Positions 26,863 to 36,000 of a stretch of 64,000 nt of DNA are shown piece after piece. Both the position numbers and the translations under genes were made by a program. Under the pieces are notes generated by a model. It ran no database searches and was not told the DNA's origin. It was given only the letters and a program-made list of their open reading frames with translations. Source of the DNA: JANQIO01 sp965229625 (GTDB lineage Bacteria; Pseudomonadota; Gammaproteobacteria; Pseudomonadales; Halieaceae); NCBI GenBank assembly GCA_965229625.1, contig CBDDJJ010000002.1, positions 310,001-374,000 on the forward strand, read 5' to 3'. Positions within the stretch are counted from its first letter, which is position 1, and the number at the start of each line of letters is the position of its first letter.

Positions 26863-27441
26863 TCAAGCTGGACGGCGCGCGACCACCCGCGCCAGCGCGG
26901 CAAGGCGACCGTCTGGCTCGGTGAAGACCCCCTCTTCAGACAACTGGATATCCAGCCCCGGAACAGCGGCAGCGAGTGCGCCCGGCGCAACCCGGAAGGC
27001 GGGATTAGCAGGCCCGATGACCTCTTCGTCCGTGGCCATGTGGTTTTCACAGATCAACCAGCCACCGGGTGCCAGGTGCTCGGCAAGCTGTGCCAGCAGG
27101 GGTAGATTCACAAAGCGAATCACCAGGATGAGCTGGTAATCCGTAGACAATGCCAGCGGGCCGTCGAGGTCATGCTCTATCAGGCGGATCGGTAGCCCGC
27201 GCGCCGTCGCCGCCGCCTCCAGCCTCGCCAGCCCGGTGGAGGAGATGTCGACAGCATCCACCGTAAATCCGCGTTCCGCCAACCAGAGGGCATTACGGCC
27301 CGCTCCGCAGGCGACATCCAGGGCCCGGCCGGACGGGATTCGATCGGCCCAGGCCTCCAGCAAGCTGCTCGGGTGAGTGCGTTCGGTATAGGCGCCTTCC
27401 GCGTAGCGGCGGTTCCATTTTTCGCGGTCGGCGTTGCTCAT
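26863..27441 (-). CDS. Class I SAM-dependent methyltransferase (TehB-like)
   Basis: 192 aa. The SAM-binding motif I is ALDVACGAGRNALWLAERG (about residues 40-58), with an acidic motif II AVDIS at the end of the next strand. The N-terminal DREKWNRRYAEGAY is common in small TehB/thiopurine-type methyltransferases. Expected to be cytosolic, methylating a small molecule; substrate unknown. It stands alone, with 145 bases to the TonB receptor stop. Confidence 0.85.
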   Translation of the reverse strand: MSNADREKWNRRYAEGAYTERTHPSSLLEAWADRIPSGRALDVACGAGRNALWLAERGFTVDAVDISSTGLARLEAAATARGLPIRLIEHDLDGPLALSTDYQLILVIRFVNLPLLAQLAEHLAPGGWLICENHMATDEEVIGPANPAFRVAPGALAAAVPGLDIQLSEEGVFTEPDGRLAALARVVARRPA

Positions 27442-27586
27442 GGTTACTCAACGTCAAGGCGTGTTCAGTCATGAAGCATACCAAGCGGCGCTGGATGCAA
27501 GGGAGGGAAAAATGGCGGCCGCGCCGTGCAGCGCGACCGCCCAAACCGGTCCAGAGGATTACCGGGAAAGGGCCTGGGCCATGGAC

Positions 27587-29725
27587 CTAGAAGGTAAAGC
27601 GAATACCGGCTTCGATGGACTCACCCGCCTCCGGCGCAAAGTTGCGCAGGAACGAAGTACTGAGTCGGATCTCATCATCACCGATGTTCTTCCACTTCAG
27701 GAACAACAGCACATCACTGGCATCGGCGATTTGGAAGCGGTAGTCCGCGCCAATATCCCAGCGAGTCCAGCCGTCGGTCTCAGTTTCGAAATCACCGGGA
27801 TCGTCCTGGTCGCCGGCGTTGAGCACACTGACGTAGGTGTGGAAGTTGTTGCCGGTCCAGCTCAGTTGCCCACCAACACGGTACGGAGGCAAGCGGGGCA
27901 CATCACCGGCATCATCGAATTCGCCGGAGATGACATCGGCACGCACACCCAGTGCCAGGGCGCCGGCGCCGATGTCAACGATATGGAAGCTGCTATCCAG
28001 CTCAACACCGAAGAACTCCGCGTCGTCCTGCTCATACAGGTAAACCGGCGTCTCGTCGACTTCTTCACCGCTGTTCAGCAGGAAGATGTAGTCTTCGAAG
28101 CTGTTATAGAACACAGACAGTTCCGCCCAGGAACGCTCCACGTGCCAGTGCAGGGAGACGTCCAGGTTCAGTGACACCTCTTCGTCGAGGTCCGGGTCAC
28201 CGATCTCGATGGCGCCCGTCGCCGGGTGCGTTACCAGCAACTCATCGTCTATGACTCCGTCGATTCTGGCGTCTGCGTTTGAGAACAGTTCCTCCGCGAG
28301 CGGGGCGCGTTCTGAACGCGACAGGGCAAACCCCAGCTGCCAGGTTCCGTCGATATTCCACAGTGCAGAGCCCGAGACGCTGAAAGCGGTGAAGTCTTCC
28401 TCGGAGGCACCCACCGAGTCGGGATCACGTTCGGCGTAGTCCACCCGCGCGCCGACCTCATACAGCCAGTCGCCACGGTGCCAGTCTTCCAGCACAAACA
28501 GGCCGAAATCTGTGCTGTCGGTCTGGGGCACGTAGCCTTCTTCACCTGCGGCCTCGAATTCATCCGCCCGCGCCTGCAGGCCGATCACACCGTGATCTCC
28601 GATAAAACCGTTGTGCACGAGCTCAAGACGGCCTTCCCAGGTTTCACGACTGAAATTCGTGCCCACTTCGCTGCCTTCCAGCTCGTCGTGTTCGTAATCG
28701 GTGTAGGTCAGAAACGCTCGAACTGCCTCTGCCCACTCGGTGGGATTCTGCAGGTGGAGCATGGCGTCGTAACGGGTCTGCTCCACATCGAGGCGGACGA
28801 TTTCCTCTTCCTCCTCCTCATGATCGTGCTCTTCTTCGCCCTCTTCATGCTCCTCTTCATGCTCGTGATGAGCGTGGGCGCCTGGCGGAAGGCCATACTC
28901 ACTCTCGAGGTGGCTGACGGAGAATCCGGCGAAGCTGCCCTCACCAAAGGCGAAGCTGAAGCCGGCGTTGATCACGTCCGTTTCGCTGTCGGTGTTGGCG
29001 ATGAAACCGTCGGTGTTTTCGGTTTCTTCTTCGTCATGCTCTTCCTCGTCGTGGCCGCCGAGCAGTTCCTCCTGTTCCTCCACGGCTCTCTCGTCAATAG
29101 CCATGCCGGGGATTTCGAGATCGTCCGTTTCGCGTGTGGTACCGCTCAGGTGGAAGGAGAACGTGCCGTTGCCGCCCTCGATGCGGCCCACGCCGGCGTC
29201 CATATCCGAAGCTTCGTCGTAACGGTACTCAATCCCGCCTTCAATACCGTCGATGGCCTGGCGCGGAATGCGGTTGTCGATGACGTTGACTACACCGCCG
29301 ATGGCACCACCGCCGTAGAGCAGGGTCGAGGGCCCTCTCAGCACTTCAATACTGTCGGCCAGCAGTGCCTCCACGGTCACCGAGTGGTCGGGACTGAGAC
29401 CCGAGACATCCGCAGACAGCACGTTGTTCTGCAGGGTAATCGCCCTGGGGCCCTGCTGGCCGCGAATGACCGGACGCCCGACGCCCGGGCCAAACGTGGC
29501 GTTGGCGATGCCGGCCTGGCTGCCCAGCGTCTCACCGATCGTGGTTGCGGCAGCGCGACGCAAGTCTTCCCCGGTGAGGATCGTGACCGGCAGTGCGGTG
29601 TCGGCCTCACGGCGCTGAATCGGCGTCGTCACGAGGACGTGCTCCATGCGATTGTCTTCCGCGGACACCGACGATGCCATTTGCGCGGACGCCGCGGCGA
29701 CCGCAACGTATAACAGACGTTTCAT
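27587..29725 (-). CDS. TonB-dependent outer-membrane receptor, His/Glu-rich (ZnuD-like)
   Basis: 712 aa. A signal peptide (cleaved after SVSA, ~22) is followed by a plug domain (LPVTILTGEDL, RPVIRGQQGPRAITLQNN, VLRGPSTLLYGGGAIGGVVN) and a 22-strand barrel ending in a terminal phenylalanine. Two surface-loop candidates are packed with His and Glu: around 212-235 and around 281-306 (for instance HAHHEHEEEHEEGEEEHDH). Such loops are a hallmark of zinc receptors like ZnuD. A Zur-box-like palindrome lies upstream. The product would import zinc, or a zinc complex, when zinc is scarce. Confidence 0.88.
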   Translation of the reverse strand: MKRLLYVAVAAASAQMASSVSAEDNRMEHVLVTTPIQRREADTALPVTILTGEDLRRAAATTIGETLGSQAGIANATFGPGVGRPVIRGQQGPRAITLQNNVLSADVSGLSPDHSVTVEALLADSIEVLRGPSTLLYGGGAIGGVVNVIDNRIPRQAIDGIEGGIEYRYDEASDMDAGVGRIEGGNGTFSFHLSGTTRETDDLEIPGMAIDERAVEEQEELLGGHDEEEHDEEETENTDGFIANTDSETDVINAGFSFAFGEGSFAGFSVSHLESEYGLPPGAHAHHEHEEEHEEGEEEHDHEEEEEEIVRLDVEQTRYDAMLHLQNPTEWAEAVRAFLTYTDYEHDELEGSEVGTNFSRETWEGRLELVHNGFIGDHGVIGLQARADEFEAAGEEGYVPQTDSTDFGLFVLEDWHRGDWLYEVGARVDYAERDPDSVGASEEDFTAFSVSGSALWNIDGTWQLGFALSRSERAPLAEELFSNADARIDGVIDDELLVTHPATGAIEIGDPDLDEEVSLNLDVSLHWHVERSWAELSVFYNSFEDYIFLLNSGEEVDETPVYLYEQDDAEFFGVELDSSFHIVDIGAGALALGVRADVISGEFDDAGDVPRLPPYRVGGQLSWTGNNFHTYVSVLNAGDQDDPGDFETETDGWTRWDIGADYRFQIADASDVLLFLKWKNIGDDEIRLSTSFLRNFAPEAGESIEAGIRFTF

Positions 29726-30069
29726 GTTTCTCTCCTGGGTAAACAGTTTGAGGGTTCTTGATCTCGGAAAATTGCGGTGGCGACCGGGAGCCTGGAATAA
29801 AAAGCACCAGGCGCTGGACGGCCTGGCGTAACTCGCGCCTGCTGGAGGCTGTGTCTCATTGAAGGGGACACGACGGACCTGCCACTAAGAAAAAAATCTA
29901 TGAATAAGTGTCAGCGTGGAAGCTTAGTCACAATTAAGATATGTTACAACATATCATTTCGAAGCGATGATGAGTATTCACGGGCATCGTCCTGGCTACT
30001 CGTAGCGCGCTCTCGCCCGCTAACCGCGTCAGGCGAGCTGCTGCAAGTCTGGAAGTTCCTGGGAAGTCT
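29726..30069. other. 344-base spacer upstream of the zinc receptor
   Basis: No coding region is seen. It is AT-richer than its surroundings in 29885-29960 and holds the Zur-box-like palindrome at 29938-29955. A short hairpin-capable pair (GCCTGG near 29789 and CCAGGC near 29807) lies close to the gene in what should be the leader. I looked for a cobalamin riboswitch in the leader and found no convincing core. Confidence 0.5.
29938..29955. promoter_or_regulatory. Zur-box-like palindrome (zinc repressor site)
   Basis: GATATGTT-AC-AACATATC is a perfect palindrome with a two-base centre. It matches the gammaproteobacterial Zur pattern (ATGTTATAACAT core, one central base differing). It lies 213 bases upstream of the His-rich TonB receptor, implying repression when zinc is plentiful. 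Confidence 0.8.
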
Positions 30070-30906
30070 TCACTGAGCCGGCACGGCTCGAATCACATAG
30101 TCGCGGCCGTAGGGCAGCCCGTCGTGTTTGTCGATAAGCGCCTCTCCGCGGCGGCGCATATGGGCGATATGTTCCAGTAGGGCCGCGGAGAGCGCGCTGT
30201 CCGCCAGTTGCTTCACCCGGCTCTCGCAAATGTCCAGCTGACCGGCGAGAAACTGCTCGCGGTAGCGAATGCGAAAGTACCTGGTATCCGTCACCGTCAT
30301 GCCTGCCCGCTGTAGCTGCCCCGCTATCCATTGCGCCGGGTACTCGCGATAGGGTCGGTCCCTCGCCAACAACTGGCAGGCGTCCCGCAAGCGGCCCAGA
30401 TCACCCACAAAGGCACCGATCTCTTCAGCGGCGACCACGGGCACGTAGGGCTCGAGCCCGATAACGTAAAAGCTGCCCAGCGTGCGGGCCGCCAGCTTCT
30501 GCAACAGTGCCTCCTGGAAGTAAGGCGCAAAGGCATCAACCGCACCGATGAGGTAGTCGAGCAATACCGTATCGAAGCGCTCGCCCGGTAGCAGCGCCTC
30601 ATCGGCCCAATTGCCGACCATGATCCTGTCGTCGGGTCGGGGCGGCGACGTGAGCGCCTGTTGTGCACTCTCCGCCATGCTTGCCTGAGCGGTGATAGCG
30701 GTCCAGCGTTCGCTCGGCAGTGTGGCGATCCAGGCCAGGGATTTGGGGCCGGTACCCGCATCCAGTACGTGGCCCCAGGACTGATCGCCCTGAAGTTTTT
30801 CAATGTGTTTAAGAAGCGAAGATGTCTTCAAAAGCTGGCTCGTAGTGCCTGTCCGGTGGTGAGTGCCTGGCGCCGTGGGCGCGACAGGACCATAGCTTAG
30901 CGGCAA
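30070..30906 (-). CDS. Class I SAM-dependent methyltransferase-like protein
   Basis: 278 aa from a TTG at 30906; no ATG is available near the N-terminus, and another TTG at 30831 would start just before KTSSLLKHIEKL, which looks like the true beginning of the domain. SAM motif I is HVLDAGTGPKSLAWIATL (about residues 47-64) and the catalytic strand reads FDTVLLDYLIGAVDAF. The end holds a helical DNA- or lipid-unrelated tail with no known motif. It lies 26 bases after the stop of the last injection-system gene on the same strand, so read-through is possible, but a role there is unproven. Confidence 0.72.
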   Translation of the reverse strand: MPLSYGPVAPTAPGTHHRTGTTSQLLKTSSLLKHIEKLQGDQSWGHVLDAGTGPKSLAWIATLPSERWTAITAQASMAESAQQALTSPPRPDDRIMVGNWADEALLPGERFDTVLLDYLIGAVDAFAPYFQEALLQKLAARTLGSFYVIGLEPYVPVVAAEEIGAFVGDLGRLRDACQLLARDRPYREYPAQWIAGQLQRAGMTVTDTRYFRIRYREQFLAGQLDICESRVKQLADSALSAALLEHIAHMRRRGEALIDKHDGLPYGRDYVIRAVPAQ

Positions 30907-30932
30907 GTCCAGTGAGGTCCAGCACGACAGGC

Positions 30933-32384
30933 TTACTCGCCGGTATTGACCACCGGCCTGAGCGCCGCCTTCGCGCCCGAAGTGCCAGGCAGAACGGCCT
31001 GGGCAATGCTGACCACCTTTTCGCCGCCCGCCAGGCGCCCCTCAAGACAGTGGCAGGGTGACTCGCCGAAAAGCCCCAGTAGCCCCCAGGGCGAGCCACG
31101 CCACATCCAGCCCGCTTCGTAGCCGTTGCCCCAGGGGAAGCGGCGGCCATCGGTACCGCGCGCCGCGGCCTCCCACTGAGCGGCCGAGGGCATTCCCAGG
31201 TGAGCGCCGGATTCGAGGCCCAGTTCCACCAACCTGCCCTCCGCGCCATTGACCGCCAGCAGCTCGGGCTCATCGCCGCGACGCAGCACATCCCTGGCGA
31301 TAAAGAACCCGGGCTGCGCCTGCTGGCGCAGGGGATTCTCCGGCAACCCCTCATCACCGAGCCAATGGGGGACCGGCGGCACCCAGGCCAAGGCCAGGTC
31401 AGTTCCCGCCAGCCGGTATCCGGTAGCGGTCTCCTCAACCCCAGCCGGCAGCCGTTCCGGCGTCGGCACCACCGGCTGGGGCGTGGCCAGTGCATGCACC
31501 AGCAGAAACGCGTGATCCTCTCGTGCCGGCGGCAAGCCCAGCACTAACCGCCGGATATGCCACCAGCGCCAGGGCTTGAGGCTCCCGGGCGCAGTTTCCG
31601 GCAGCGGCTCTTTCATAAACGACCACAGCACCGCCTGTTTGATAGCAAACAGCATGTCCCGATCAAGCTTCACTGGCCCGAGCCGCGAGACCGTGGGTAG
31701 GGAACAGCGACTGACGTGCTCTGCCAGCGGCAATAATCCGAAGCGCGCGCAGGCGATCAACGCGGTGGCACGTACTTCCCAATCCGGATCTTCAAGGGCG
31801 GCCTGCACCACCGCCTGGACGGCCTCATTGGGCTCCGACTGGTCTGCAAGCATCCAGCGCAGCACCTGGCGGCGATCATGCCCATCCAGGGTCGCATCAA
31901 AGGCGTGGTAGGCATCCTGGGGGCTTGCCAGCCGTTGGCCCAGCAGCTCGCTGCAAAGCGCGGTTGCGTCCTCAGCCACGAGCGGGTCCGCATCCTCGCG
32001 CAGCGCCAGGATTGCCTCGATGATACGATCGTCCTGGACCTGCCCCGCCTGTCTCAGGCCCAGCCTGCGTGCCTGGGCATCGGTCGACTGCAGCCGCGCC
32101 AGCACGTCGTTGGCAGTGAGCCTGGGCAGCGATCGCCACAGGGCATCCAGTAAAGCCCCAGGCATCTCACGGTAGTCCAGCCAGGCCAGGCCCTGGTCGG
32201 TGCGGACCCATTCGGCCTCGGCCTCGCCAGCTGCGTGTGAGAACGGTGTCGTATCACCTACTTCCGGCAGTGCCTGGAAACCAAATTCCAGCATCAGGGC
32301 AGGAACATCCTGCCCGGAGTGAACGTGCAGAGGGATACGACCCGACAAACCGGTTTCCGCCGGGCGATCCCTGTGCAGGCTCAT
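30933..32384 (-). CDS. HEAT-repeat protein with SUMF1/FGE-like C-terminal domain, end of injection-system operon
   Basis: 483 aa from the ATG at 32384, which overlaps the upstream stop as ATGA. Residues ~70-230 contain HEAT-like helical repeats (DADPLVAEDATALCSELLG, DPDWEVRATALIACARFG). Residues ~330-483 resemble the formylglycine-generating-enzyme fold: MPSAAQWEAAARGTDGRRFP and PWGNG are diagnostic. The C-terminal catalytic portion is degenerate (a lone CHC in ESPCHCLEGR instead of the usual CRGGSW block), so binding rather than oxidation is likely. Similar HEAT proteins occur beside toxin and immunity genes. Role in this operon unknown; it could protect, chaperone or load cargo. Confidence 0.72.
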   Translation of the reverse strand: MSLHRDRPAETGLSGRIPLHVHSGQDVPALMLEFGFQALPEVGDTTPFSHAAGEAEAEWVRTDQGLAWLDYREMPGALLDALWRSLPRLTANDVLARLQSTDAQARRLGLRQAGQVQDDRIIEAILALREDADPLVAEDATALCSELLGQRLASPQDAYHAFDATLDGHDRRQVLRWMLADQSEPNEAVQAVVQAALEDPDWEVRATALIACARFGLLPLAEHVSRCSLPTVSRLGPVKLDRDMLFAIKQAVLWSFMKEPLPETAPGSLKPWRWWHIRRLVLGLPPAREDHAFLLVHALATPQPVVPTPERLPAGVEETATGYRLAGTDLALAWVPPVPHWLGDEGLPENPLRQQAQPGFFIARDVLRRGDEPELLAVNGAEGRLVELGLESGAHLGMPSAAQWEAAARGTDGRRFPWGNGYEAGWMWRGSPWGLLGLFGESPCHCLEGRLAGGEKVVSIAQAVLPGTSGAKAALRPVVNTGE

Positions 32385-33010
32385 TGCGCCACGCCGGAAC
32401 TCAGTGGCCATCGCCGCCGATCCTCCTGATCGAGTATCGCCTCCAGGTGTTCTCCATTGAAAGTCGCTATGAAACCGCGCGGTAAGCCGAGCACCGGCAT
32501 GACTTCCGGGCGCAGAGAAAGCAGCTGGTGGGCTGGAATGGCCTCCAGTTCATCGCTGTCTGCAGGCTCCACAGGGCCGATGAACCAGCCGGAGTCTCCC
32601 TCTCTGACAGCCGACCGGCGCTCCAGGTAGATTCGCGGCTCCAACAGGCACCCAGATGCCAATACCACGCTGTCGGTGTAACGGGTCTCTTCGCCAGTGC
32701 AGCCCAAGGCATGGAGCAAGCTCGCCTGCTCTCGCAGTACCCTGAGGGAGTAATCGACCCGCGGCAGCCTCTGCTGAACCCCGGCACCCAGGAAGTCGGG
32801 CTCGCAGACGCGAAGCACCGGTGATGCGGTTTGCGTATCCTCGAGAAGGAGGTCCACCCACCCGTATTGAATCAAGCTGCCCGAGCGAAGGGCCGGACCC
32901 CTGGTGTGCATTTCCGCAAGCGTGGAAAGCAGCGCCCGAGCCTGTGGCTCAAGATCGTCATCGCACTCCGCCTGGAGGCAAATATCTTCCAATTGACTGC
33001 TGACAATCAT
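32381..33010 (-). CDS. Candidate Imm33/DUF2185-type immunity protein
   Basis: 209 aa. The ATG at 33010 overlaps the stop of the giant toxin-like gene as ATGA. The C-terminal half has the DUF2185/Imm33 pattern: a strand with a basic YLERRSAVREGDSGWF (DSGW is the key tetrapeptide), an acidic patch (VEPADSDELEAI), then LRPEVMPVLGLPRGFIATFN. In polymorphic toxin loci Imm33 genes sit directly after the toxin module and neutralise it. The N-terminal half (about 1-110) is not recognised and could be a second domain. Position and motif together support immunity against the HNH module; sequence similarity is moderate, so this remains a prediction. Confidence 0.6.
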   Translation of the reverse strand: MIVSSQLEDICLQAECDDDLEPQARALLSTLAEMHTRGPALRSGSLIQYGWVDLLLEDTQTASPVLRVCEPDFLGAGVQQRLPRVDYSLRVLREQASLLHALGCTGEETRYTDSVVLASGCLLEPRIYLERRSAVREGDSGWFIGPVEPADSDELEAIPAHQLLSLRPEVMPVLGLPRGFIATFNGEHLEAILDQEDRRRWPLSSGVAQ

Positions 33011-36000
33011 CGACTTCTCCAGGCTTCCAGCCGGCGCCTTATCTCGTCCCTAACAGCTTTTCGGGCCTGTGCTTCGCGAGCCAGGACTCTTTGACGTCGC
33101 GCTTGTGAGATCTGGGGGGCATGCTTGGCCTTACCATCCAACCATTCCGCTACTCCGCTGTCTTGTTTGGAATCGTTCCGCGATGTCTGCAGCGGCGCAA
33201 GGTTTTCCTGCATATTAAGAATCGCCAATTGATCTGAGAGCGGCAGTTCTCCAAACCCGTACTCTGCAACAATTTTCTTGAACGGATAAATATGGTCCGG
33301 TCTTGCATCTCCCGGGTCCAGTTCCTCACCGGTTATCCAGTCCTTGGGATTGCCACTGGCAGCGCGGTCCTGGCCTGAAGGATTGTCTACAGTCGCCTCT
33401 CGTGCGGCCTTATCAGGCGTCTTTCCACGCAGCCTCAGAATCTCAGCGTCCGTAAGTTCTTGTGCGGCTGTAAGCTCACTTTCAAATTGCCGTGCTGCAG
33501 CTTCACGTTGGCCTATCAGTTGGCGCTCTCTTGTCTTGTCCTCGATAGTAGACATGCGACGCTGCATGTCATCGCGCAGGTCCGAGATATCCTGGTTGAG
33601 CCGATGGATTCGATCAGACAATTCTCGCATACGATCTCGACCCAGCTCAGCCCTCTCGAGATCCTCAAGAGCGCGTTGTTCAGATTGCCTGGCGTCGTCG
33701 GCCTCTGCATCCAAACCTCTTGCGCGCTCATCTTCGCCAAGACGTCTGGCGGCCTCAGCCGTATCTTCGGCATCCTGCGCGTGTGATCTAGCCTCTTCCG
33801 CCTGCCTCGTCGCATCCGCAGCTTCCTGCGCCCGCCCCTCTGCACGATGGAGATCAGCCTGAGCATCGAGCTCGTCAGCCCTGGCACGGTGTGCATGGGC
33901 TTCGGCATCGGCAATTTCGGCTTCACGTTCAAGACTTGCGACTTCGCGACGAGATTCCGCAGCCCGCGCTTCTGCCTCAACCCTTCTTGTTGTGAGCTGC
34001 TGGGCGGCGCTGGTGAGCTCCGTGACCCTTTGTTCTGCGCGCCAGAGATGTTCCAGTTGACGGACCACAGCACGCCGGTCATCGAAGTAAAGCCCCATAC
34101 GTGGTAACTGGCCATTGAGGGTAGCGAGATCATCCACCCAGGATGAGCGCCGGGCAATGATGTCCAGAATGTTTGCGCAACTGGCGCGGGAATCCCTCGG
34201 ACCTCGGCCCATAAACGTCAGCGCATCACGCAGGCTGCGCACTACCGTGCCAGGAGATTCTGAGCGCGCAATTAGCCCTAACCAGGTTTTGGACAGGTCT
34301 GCCGATCGATCTGGTAAACCATGCAGTTCTTCCACTGTGGCGCGCAGATCACGCAGAGTTGCAACGGGATCTTCGACTTTTGCGATATGACCCATCAGCC
34401 GCCCAGTGACATGCGGGTCACCGTTCGAGAGTTGGTGCACCTGCTGCCAGTCGTCGACGAGCCTGCCAAGTGCTATGCCGGTCTTGCTCTTCAGTGGCGC
34501 GGCAATTTCCACAGCGCGAACTGCGGTACCGGTATCATCCAGGCGCGAGACGATATCCAGCAGGCGTAAACCATGCGGTTGCGATCTCTTGGGCAGGCCG
34601 GCAACGATATCCGTCATCTGCCGGATGTTCGCCATGGCAAGCTGTGGATCGCTATCAGCCAGCAGTTGTCCGAGCATGCGACCGGCCAAACCTTCCGGGG
34701 GATCGCGGAAATCCCGAATCTGCCCCACCAGGCCCGCCAATTGTTCAAGGTGCGCATGGCCATCTGTGAGATTCCCGGCCTGGGCAAGCAACTGGCCGGT
34801 CAATTGAGGAGAAGCCTCTGGCAAGGCATTGAGCGCTCGCCAGGTATCCACGAACTGCCCCACAGCACGGGCGGGGTCGCCGCCAGAGAGTACGGCACTA
34901 TCCACCACATTGCGCATCGCGCCGAAGTGCATCAGTGCCTGGGATTGCTCCGCTGGATCCAGGTCGCGCAATGCCTGCTGCACTTCCGGTGTCTCGAACT
35001 CGGCGATGCGCTGTTGGACCTGGGCATCGGTGAGAGATTCGGCCGCGACAAAGCCGCGGCCCGGTTCGGCCTCGATGCTGTTGACGAAGCGTGCGTGTTC
35101 CGCCATCTGTGCCTGCAGGTGTTCTATCTCCGCGGCGATGCGTACCTGCTCTTCCAGGCTGCCGGCGCGACTCAGCGCCAGCGCCCGCTCTTCAAGAATA
35201 CCGGGCAATTTCTTCAGCTCGAGATCGGCTTCGAAGGCGCGGGTCCCGGGCGCGGGCCGGGGATTGCGTCCCAGCCACTGCGCCATGCGATCGAGCACCT
35301 GGCGTATCTGGCCGCTGAGGCCTTGCAGGCGACGCATCGCCCGCACAGTGCCGGCATGCATCTGGATGTCCACCGCCCGCGCGCCGGGGCCGACCTCCAC
35401 CCACATACCGACGATCAACCCATTATGGGATTCGTAGTGCACCTGCACACTGCGCGGTGGCAGGTCAGGGTTGGTCTCCACATTGACACGTCCGCGCAGG
35501 TCCCGCGGTAAAGCTGCGGCGGGATCCGTGACGCGCCCGCCGGTACCGGGAGCAGTCACTTCGGCAAGCCTGCCCACGGCGTCACGCACACTGGCCGGTG
35601 ACGCGCCCTCCCGCACCACCACGTGGGCCTGGCCATCGCGAATCACCACGCCGGCGTCACCGGTCAGGCGCCCGGTGGCCCGGGTAAACTCAGCATCGCT
35701 GAGCCGGGTAATGGGCACATCCGCCAGATCGGCGCGACGTGATTCCGGCAGGGCATCGGTCAGCTCATCGCGGACCGCCTGGCGGGCCTGGGCCTGCTCA
35801 TGCGCCTCACTCAGGGCCTGCCCGGAGCGGCGGCCCTGCTCGGCATCGAAATCGATGGCGCGGCCACGGTTCATCTCCTCGAACTCAGCGCGCCAGATGC
35901 CGGCATCGTCCCGCAGGTGGGCATCGAAATCCGCTTCGGTACGGCCGGGATTACGCTGCAGGAAATCCTGCAGGTGGCCCTGGCGCTCGCTCTGGATAAA

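Noticed and set aside
29756..29900. Possible cobalamin riboswitch in the TonB receptor leader
   Set aside because: No conserved core or B12-box found on the minus strand; the Zur-like site and His-rich loops explain regulation better.
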